A stretch of DNA of 64,000 nucleotides from Bacillota bacterium (GTDB lineage: Bacteria > Bacillota > Clostridia > Lachnospirales > Lachnospiraceae): positions 1 to 64,000 of the forward strand of contig JAEZKU010000062.1 in the NCBI GenBank assembly GCA_023436065.1. Reading direction: 5' to 3'. Below are positions 58,789-64,000 of this stretch, piece by piece. The translations under genes were made by a program, and so were the position numbers. Each line of letters starts with the position of its first letter. Position 1 is the first letter of the stretch. Under the pieces are notes generated by a model. That model ran no database searches. It was not told the DNA's origin and was given only the letters and a program-made list of their open reading frames with translations.

Positions 58789-59700
58789 TTAACGACTCAT
58801 CACATTTCTCTTTTTCTGCAGAACTGCTGCTATGCTTATAAAGATTATACCACTAATTACCATAAAAGCCACCTGAAATGTATCGGATAACACCTTATCC
58901 TGATACAATATGGTCATACCCATATACTCCTTATATCCACTGATCATCTGCTCCGGACAATTGGAGAAGGTCGTGCTTAAAATCTCCTCCGTAAATATTG
59001 AGCGCATAAAGGAGCAGCCATGAAACAGGGGGAAGCACTTTAGCACACTTTGGACCTTTTCCGGAAGCATGCCTATCGGAAGATAAATTCCTGCCAAAAA
59101 GCCTACCAGGGTTCCGATAATTGTGCTCACTGCACCGAAGGCACTCTGGCTGTGTATGAAATTCGCAATCAGGAAAACCATTGTTGCTGAAGTAAAGACA
59201 TTTATAACAATATATAGAAGAACCTTTCCCAATGCGGCTGCAGACAGGACCGTGCCGCCTGTCAATCCAATATATATTTCCCCGATCACCACGGTCAGTA
59301 CGCACATAATGATACCCATGATAAATGCCGCAGAAACATAGCTTAGTACAAATACTCCCCTCTTTACCGGAGCAACAAAGAAGCTGGAAAGTCTTTTCTG
59401 TGCCTCATCCTCTACCATAATACCAACCATGCTTAATGTGATTGTAACTGAATTCACCACCACGATTCCGGCTAAAGTCCAAAGCATAACCAGTTGTTCT
59501 GCATTGCCCCTGTCCGTTGCTGCATCTCTGGTTCCGCCGTATTGCTTCAGTAGGTCTACCACTTCGTCCGCATTCATTTTTCCTAAGAACACTACCATCA
59601 GACCAATGATAATTAACATGGATAACAGGGAAAAGAATACATTGGATCTGTCCCTGACATAGACTAAAATATTGCGTTTAATTAAGCGTAATAATATCAT
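58789..59700 (-). CDS. ABC-2 type transporter permease
   Basis: This 303-residue membrane protein has six transmembrane helices and the ABC-2 features: an N-terminal amphipathic segment (LRLIKRNILVYVRDRSNVFFSLLSML), and the EDEAQKRLSSFFVAPVKRGVFVLSYV coupling region. The large extracytoplasmic loop is short. It follows the ATPase gene by 13 bases. Exporter of unknown substrate, possibly an antimicrobial peptide or a lipid. Confidence 0.9.
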   Translation of the reverse strand: MILLRLIKRNILVYVRDRSNVFFSLLSMLIIIGLMVVFLGKMNADEVVDLLKQYGGTRDAATDRGNAEQLVMLWTLAGIVVVNSVTITLSMVGIMVEDEAQKRLSSFFVAPVKRGVFVLSYVSAAFIMGIIMCVLTVVIGEIYIGLTGGTVLSAAALGKVLLYIVINVFTSATMVFLIANFIHSQSAFGAVSTIIGTLVGFLAGIYLPIGMLPEKVQSVLKCFPLFHGCSFMRSIFTEEILSTTFSNCPEQMISGYKEYMGMTILYQDKVLSDTFQVAFMVISGIIFISIAAVLQKKRNVMSR

Positions 59701-59713
59701 TTCATTCTTCCTC

Positions 59714-60622
59714 CTATAAATTCTTTCCTGTCACATTCAAAAATACATCATCCATGGTTCCCTGAACCACCTCAAAGGATTTCAGATTCCCTCGCAGCTT
59801 ATTCAGTACCTCTAAACCGAACATGGAATCCGGGATAGCTACCCGGATATGATTGCTTCTATGTTCAAAGCTAAGCTTCTCCTCCAATAAGCTTCTGGAA
59901 AGCTCTTCTTTGTCTTCCGGTACCAGCTTCAATATATCCTGGGCATATTTTTTCTTTAATTCTGAAGGCGTACCATCCGCTACAAGCTTACCGCCCTCCA
60001 TGATGGAGACATACTGTGCCTTTGCTGCCTCCTCCATGTAGTGGGTTGTCAGAAAGACCGTCATCCCTTCTTCTTTTCTCAGCTTTTCTATACTCTCCCA
60101 TACATTCTGTCTGGTCTGGGGATCAAGTCCTGTGGTAGGTTCATCCAAAAACAGCACTTCTGGCCGATTCATCAATGCCTTCGCGATTTCACATCTTCTC
60201 TTCTGTCCGCCGGAAAGCTTACGAAACTGCCTGTGCAGTAATTCTTCAATATCCAGAACATCACATACATAATTCAGATTCTCGCGCAGGGATTTCGTGC
60301 TGCTGTCATATAAGGAGGCTCTAACCATCAGATTCTCCTTGATTGTTAACCGCTCGTCAAGCGTATTTTCCTGAAATACCACTCCGATTTTACTCCTGAT
60401 TTTCCGATCTTCTTTGCCCAGACGGTAACCGCAGATAGTAGCTTCTCCCTCGGTTCTGTCTAATAAAGTACATAACATATTTATGGTTGTAGATTTTCCT
60501 GCACCATTAACTCCAAGAAAGCCGTAAAGCTGCCCTTTCTTCACACGAAAGCTAATGTCATCCACAGCCTTGACTTCTTTAAAATGCTTTTTTAAGTGAT
60601 TTACTTCAATAACGTTTTCCAT
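59714..60622 (-). CDS. ABC transporter ATP-binding protein (ABC-2 partner)
   Basis: From ATG 60622 (GGAGG 6 bases upstream) the protein is 302 residues. It has Walker A GVNGAGKST, signature LSGGQKRRCEIAKAL, Walker B VLFLDEPTTGLD and the H-loop TTHYMEEA. The DrrA-like C-terminal domain is present. First gene of the five-gene operon ABC ATPase, permease, LytTR, DUF3021, ECF sigma. Confidence 0.93.
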   Translation of the reverse strand: MENVIEVNHLKKHFKEVKAVDDISFRVKKGQLYGFLGVNGAGKSTTINMLCTLLDRTEGEATICGYRLGKEDRKIRSKIGVVFQENTLDERLTIKENLMVRASLYDSSTKSLRENLNYVCDVLDIEELLHRQFRKLSGGQKRRCEIAKALMNRPEVLFLDEPTTGLDPQTRQNVWESIEKLRKEEGMTVFLTTHYMEEAAKAQYVSIMEGGKLVADGTPSELKKKYAQDILKLVPEDKEELSRSLLEEKLSFEHRSNHIRVAIPDSMFGLEVLNKLRGNLKSFEVVQGTMDDVFLNVTGKNL

Positions 60623-60778
60623 ATTTACCTCCAACTCACACCTATTTTTCAAGTTAGCTATCTAATGCAATGAGAATATACCCTTTTCCTTCATAAAGCA
60701 ATAGCCCTGCGAGTAACGTGATTAATTTGAATGGTAAGTTGTAAAAAAAGAGCTATAAGCTGATGAGCAGACCAATGT

Positions 60779-60811
60779 AAAAACCCCCTTTACCGGTAAG
60801 CCGGTAAAGGG
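60779..60811 (-). terminator. Intrinsic terminator of the GNAT gene
   Basis: CCCTTTACCGG (60786-60796) and CCGGTAAAGGG (60801-60811) form a perfect 11-bp stem with a 4-base loop. Minus-strand TTTTT follows (60783-60779). It lies 51 bases after the acetyltransferase stop. Confidence 0.9.
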
Positions 60812-60861
60812 AGCACATATCAACAATCAAACTATGGTAGGTCAGTTAAATCAACTTATAT

Positions 60862-61302
60862 CTATGGAAGCCATTGTATAAATGCTGTCTTATCTATTCT
60901 GTTATATCCTGCTTTTTCGTAAAAATTCAGGGTACTCTCTTTTTTCGAGCTTGTCAATAGCATGATTTTATAGCAATTCTCTCTTAATGCGATAGCCTTG
61001 GCAGCATTCAACAGCTCCGTACCGTAGCCTTTGTTTCGAAACCGCTCATCGGTGATGACATTTTCAATTAAAGCATAGGGCTGTTGGTTGTGGGTCAGGT
61101 TAGGTACGATGACTACCACACACGAGGCAATGACTGTTTCCTCCTGACAGCCTATTAGTATATGATGATTCTGATCCGATTGTATCTGGTGCCACAAGGA
61201 ATACAGCTTCTCATCAAACTCGGGCATTGAATTATCATGCAACTGCGTGTAAAGCTGCAGTAGCCCCTGTAAATCTCTCTCCTCTGCTTCTCTAATCTTC
61301 AT
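60862..61302 (-). CDS. GNAT-family N-acetyltransferase
   Basis: The 146-residue product from ATG 61302 (GGGAGGG upstream) shows the GNAT fold: MKIREAEERDLQGLLQLY at the N-terminus, CVVVIVPNLTH in the core sheet, acetyl-CoA loop ERFRNKGYGTELL (motif A, R/Q-x-x-G-x-G/A), and NFYEKAGYNRID at the end. Substrate unknown. Lies 104 bases after the zinc-ribbon gene on the same strand and ends at a strong terminator. Confidence 0.92.
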   Translation of the reverse strand: MKIREAEERDLQGLLQLYTQLHDNSMPEFDEKLYSLWHQIQSDQNHHILIGCQEETVIASCVVVIVPNLTHNQQPYALIENVITDERFRNKGYGTELLNAAKAIALRENCYKIMLLTSSKKESTLNFYEKAGYNRIDKTAFIQWLP

Positions 61303-61405
61303 GCTTACCCTCCCAATCAATACTCTGGAATTTCGTCTTACGATGTAATACTTTTGTGCGAGCATTCTATTAAATATAAGAATGTATCTTAGTCAGCGTG
61401 TTATT

Positions 61406-61597
61406 CTATCTGGGTTTAAACTTATATGGATCTCTCACATAGCTGTGAACAACACTCCCACAGTCAGAGCATATTACATAATATATTTTGCTTGATCGGA
61501 AAATATTTCTTACCGAGCTAACCGCGGCATATCCGGATTGATATCCTTCCCCAAGATTGGTACTGCCGCAGAAAGGACATTTCTCTATATTGAACAT
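61406..61597 (-). CDS. Small zinc-ribbon protein
   Basis: From ATG 61597 (9 bases after GGGAGG; the GTG at 61603 is too close) the protein is 63 residues. It has two Cys pairs, CPFCGS (near the N-terminus) and CSDCGS (about 45), forming a zinc ribbon, and a basic aromatic tail. It resembles the free-standing zinc ribbons that accompany restriction-alleviation (Lar)-like proteins, but it is too short to assign. Cytosolic. Confidence 0.7.
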   Translation of the reverse strand: MFNIEKCPFCGSTNLGEGYQSGYAAVSSVRNIFRSSKIYYVICSDCGSVVHSYVRDPYKFKPR

Positions 61598-61655
61598 CTG
61601 CACCTGCCTCCCCTCCTTCAGGATAATCCGGTTATTTCAGACACCTGATAGCCTG

Positions 61656-63083
61656 TTAGTATCTTCTCTTTGGTATTGTTATGATAAAGCTTGATCCTTT
61701 CTTAAACTGGGATCTAACCTTAATCTTCCCTGTATGAGCAAGGATGATCAGCTTCGCCAGAGAAAGTCCAAGGCCATGCCCGCTGATGTTCTGGTTTCTT
61801 ACGTTCTCTGAGCGGTAGAAGCGATTAAATATATTGTCAACATCCTTTCTTGTCATACCTATACCGGTATCCGACACGGTGATCACACAATCATCGTGGA
61901 CCTTCTGACAGGATATTGAAATCTCATCTCCATCCTTCGAATATTTGACCGCATTGTCTATAAAGATACGGATTGCCTGCTTCAATGACTGCTTGTCTCC
62001 GTATACGATAACATCCTCCATGATTGGATTGCTGATTACCCTGTTCACAGCCACCAGTCTGGTCTCCTTCACCATATCCTCCACCAGAAGTCGCATATTA
62101 AAGCGTTTTTTCGTTAATTTCAGGGTCTTCTTATCATGTCTTGATAAGAACAGCAGTTTTTCCACCAGGTCCTGCATACTTCGGGCCTCGTTCTGAATTG
62201 CTTCGATCGATTCCTGCAATACCTCTTCATTTGTACTGCCCCAACGGTTCAGCATATTGATATAACCCTGGATAACCGCAATCGGTGTCCTGAGCTCATG
62301 GGAGGCATCAGATACAAATTGTTTCTGACTCTCATAAGAAGTCTCAATACGATCCAGCATCGCATTGATGACATTTGCCAGATCCTTTAACTCGTTTTTC
62401 GTACCCTCCACATTTAGGCGTTCACTATGAAGATTATTGACTGTCAGTCTGTTCGCAGTTGCGGACATTACCCTGACCGGTTCAAACAGCTTCACATCAC
62501 TCCGCTTGCCCTTCCTGATAATCAAGGCAACAATCACAAGATATAATATCACAAGCTTCCATAGCAGTGAGAGGAAGGTCTGATAGCTGTGCGTCATGTT
62601 ATACTGAAAGGTCGCCGAATAATTAATGTCATGAGCCGTAAATTCCTGGTTCTTATTAATGACCATACTATAGTGCTTGCTGCCGGGGTCAAAATGGAGT
62701 CCGTAGAAAAATGCATCCTGATTGGCCGGCTTATACTCAATATCACTATAAACTAAGTTTCCTGTATCCTTATCCCATACGATAGTAGAAAAGCCTCTCG
62801 CAAAATAAGGATTTTCTATTCCTGTATAGTTACAATCCTTAGTATGTTTGATAAAATCCTTTGCAATCTGGTCATAATCCTGCTTTACCGAATACATATA
62901 TACTACAAAAAAGCCTATCATCAGCAGGATTCCATGTGTTATCATCAGCTTTAAATAGGCCATTGATATACGGAAAGCCATGGAAAGGCGAAACGTACTC
63001 AACCATGCCTCCTTTTTCTTACGAATCGGAAGGACAGTTTTTCTTAATATAAATCTTAATATCTCTAAGGGCTTAATCTTCAT
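61656..63083 (-). CDS. Sensor histidine kinase (HAMP-HisKA-HATPase)
   Basis: This 475-residue kinase has an N-terminal basic stretch, two transmembrane helices (about 45-68 and 170-190), and a 100-residue extracytoplasmic sensor. A HAMP linker (about 200-245), the His box FVSDASHELRTPIAVIQGY and HATPase motifs DNAVKYSKDGDEI, DTGIGM and GHGLGLSLAK follow. It phosphorylates the OmpR-family regulator encoded upstream, 29 bases away. Its sensor region is unlike others I know. Confidence 0.93.
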   Translation of the reverse strand: MKIKPLEILRFILRKTVLPIRKKKEAWLSTFRLSMAFRISMAYLKLMITHGILLMIGFFVVYMYSVKQDYDQIAKDFIKHTKDCNYTGIENPYFARGFSTIVWDKDTGNLVYSDIEYKPANQDAFFYGLHFDPGSKHYSMVINKNQEFTAHDINYSATFQYNMTHSYQTFLSLLWKLVILYLVIVALIIRKGKRSDVKLFEPVRVMSATANRLTVNNLHSERLNVEGTKNELKDLANVINAMLDRIETSYESQKQFVSDASHELRTPIAVIQGYINMLNRWGSTNEEVLQESIEAIQNEARSMQDLVEKLLFLSRHDKKTLKLTKKRFNMRLLVEDMVKETRLVAVNRVISNPIMEDVIVYGDKQSLKQAIRIFIDNAVKYSKDGDEISISCQKVHDDCVITVSDTGIGMTRKDVDNIFNRFYRSENVRNQNISGHGLGLSLAKLIILAHTGKIKVRSQFKKGSSFIITIPKRRY

Positions 63084-63112
63084 CCGGTAGTTATCCCCTC
63101 TTCTGACGAAGC

Positions 63113-63799
63113 TTATTTCTGTTCATCCTTTATAATGTAGCCTATCCCTCGTACAGTCGATATCAGATGTACGCCATATTTCTCATCAATCTTCTGTCTT
63201 AAGTAGCGGACATAGACATCAACCACGTTGGTGTCACCAAAGTACTCGTAATCCCAAACGTTATTTAACAGCTGCTCTCTGGTCAAGGCAATGTTCTTGT
63301 TTTTCATCATATATTCCAGTAGCTCATATTCTTTCTTGGTAAGTATAAGCTCATCCTCACCGAAGAAGGCACTGTGGCTTGCCAGGTTCAGTGTAACTCC
63401 TCCGATTTGCAGTATATCGCCCTTCGGCTCAGAAGTCTGCTTTCTTCTGTTCAGAGCAACTCTGATTCTTGCCAGAAGCTCTTCAATGGCAAAGGGTTTC
63501 GTCATATAATCATCGGCCCCTGTATCTAAGCCGGCAACCTTGTCGCTTACATCATCCTTCGCAGTCAGCATAATGATCGGGACCTGGGATTCCAGTCTGA
63601 TCCTACGACAAACCTCAATCCCGTTCAGACCCGGCAGCATGATATCAAGTATCACCAAATCTACATTCTCCTTCAGTGCCTTCTCCAGTCCTGTTCTTCC
63701 GTCACCTGCAAGCAGAACCTCATACCCCTCATGCTTCAGCTCCAGTTCCAAGAATCTTCCTATCTTAATTTCATCTTCTACGATTAATATCCTGGCCAC
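63113..63799 (-). CDS. OmpR/PhoB-family response regulator
   Basis: GTG at 63799 (V11 of the longer frame) is the likely start: it follows GAGGAGGG by 7 bases and gives the standard opening ARILIVEDEIKIG. The 228-residue protein has the receiver domain (phospho-acceptor Asp in LVILDIMLPGLNG, Lys in MTKPF) and a C-terminal winged helix (ELLEYMMKNKNIALTREQLLNNVWDYEYFGDTNVVDVYVRYLRQKI). It forms a two-component system with the kinase next to it. Confidence 0.95.
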   Translation of the reverse strand: MARILIVEDEIKIGRFLELELKHEGYEVLLAGDGRTGLEKALKENVDLVILDIMLPGLNGIEVCRRIRLESQVPIIMLTAKDDVSDKVAGLDTGADDYMTKPFAIEELLARIRVALNRRKQTSEPKGDILQIGGVTLNLASHSAFFGEDELILTKKEYELLEYMMKNKNIALTREQLLNNVWDYEYFGDTNVVDVYVRYLRQKIDEKYGVHLISTVRGIGYIIKDEQK

Positions 63800-63897
63800 G
63801 ACAAAACCCTCCTCATACAAGTACTTCAATATCTTACTCCATTGTATCGGTTACTGTAATAATTTTCAATATGCCAAAATTAAATTTCTATTAGAAA

Positions 63898-63932
63898 CGC
63901 CCTGTGTGAAAGCAAAGCTTTCACACAGGGCG
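63898..63932. terminator. Perfect 16-bp terminator hairpin upstream of the response regulator
   Basis: CGCCCTGTGTGAAAGC (63898-63913) pairs with GCTTTCACACAGGGCG (63917-63932) around a 3-base loop. On the minus strand GTTTCTAAT follows. It likely ends a transcription unit from the right edge: the minus frame from 64000 to a stop at 63956 could be the last codons of a gene, ending SLKSFPRYLT, too short to call. Confidence 0.85.
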
Positions 63933-64000
63933 AAAAGTTAATCAGGATTTTGTTTTCAAGTTAAGTATCGAGGAAAACTTTTCAGGCTTTCTTGATTAAG

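Noticed and set aside
63956..64000. 3' end of a minus-strand gene at the right edge
   Set aside because: Only 14 sense codons are visible; the nearby terminator is suggestive but not enough to list a gene.

Overview
The window reads as chromosomal DNA of a motile, spore-forming, low-to-moderate GC member of the Clostridia, most likely Lachnospiraceae. The lineage call is inference from gene content: a Flp/Tad pilus locus of the clostridial layout (Flp1-type pilin, DUF5702, DUF6382-FHA), flagellin with FliS and a very large DUF6240-like protein, BofA and SpoIID homologues, DUF2508, LytTR-DUF3021 and a Met T-box in front of metG. I see no rRNA, tRNA, CRISPR array, phage or transposase gene.

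Layout. 1-7.2 kb: the 3' part of a subtilisin-like lipoprotein, an aldo/keto reductase divergent from an HxlR regulator, a DUF2812 protein, a MarR regulator with two matching palindromic operators, an alpha/beta hydrolase and a SpoIID-like protein. 7.2-11.8 kb (-): a MoxR / DUF58 / transglutaminase operon. 12-20.7 kb: housekeeping genes (mtnN, TSCPD protein-murG, HIT protein, soluble histidine kinase, flavodoxin-SCP2 protein with rhomboid, glpK, an esterase). 20.7-32.0 kb (-): a complete Tad pilus operon from a TadZ-like protein down to an FHA protein, with a good sigma-A promoter at its head. 32.1-38.8 kb: bofA and a DUF2508 gene (divergent), fliS, flagellin and the 1227-residue DUF6240-like protein, which has a sigma-28-like promoter. 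39-48.7 kb: a DUF885 lipoprotein, a 228-bp cloverleaf palindrome, metG with its T-box, a DUF4846-CapA fusion, galE and a CAP-domain protein. 48.8-52.1 kb: a nuclease-fold-like protein, an S1-domain protein, a coiled-coil membrane protein and a small alarmone synthetase. 52.3-56.4 kb: a heterodimeric ABC exporter preceded by a tiny ORF and an intrinsic terminator. 56.4-64 kb (-): small genes, an ABC-2 transporter/LytTR/DUF3021/ECF-sigma operon, a GNAT, a zinc-ribbon protein and a histidine kinase/response regulator pair.

Most interesting observations: (1) a leader of promoter, 31-codon ORF and terminator ahead of the exporter pair, with an alternative pairing between the end of the ORF and the terminator, resembling the bmrB-bmrCD attenuator of Bacillus subtilis; (2) a 228-bp palindromic element with 30-bp perfect outer arms and two internal hairpins at 41020-41247; (3) a MarR gene whose promoter implies a leaderless mRNA, with the operator inside the promoter and a second copy ahead of the hydrolase; (4) a SpoIID homologue lacking the Glu of its EMP motif; (5) a Tad operon with no terminator before its convergent neighbour, so that the esterase gene may be covered by antisense transcript; (6) a 22-bp inverted repeat abutting a ribosome binding site inside the Tad operon.
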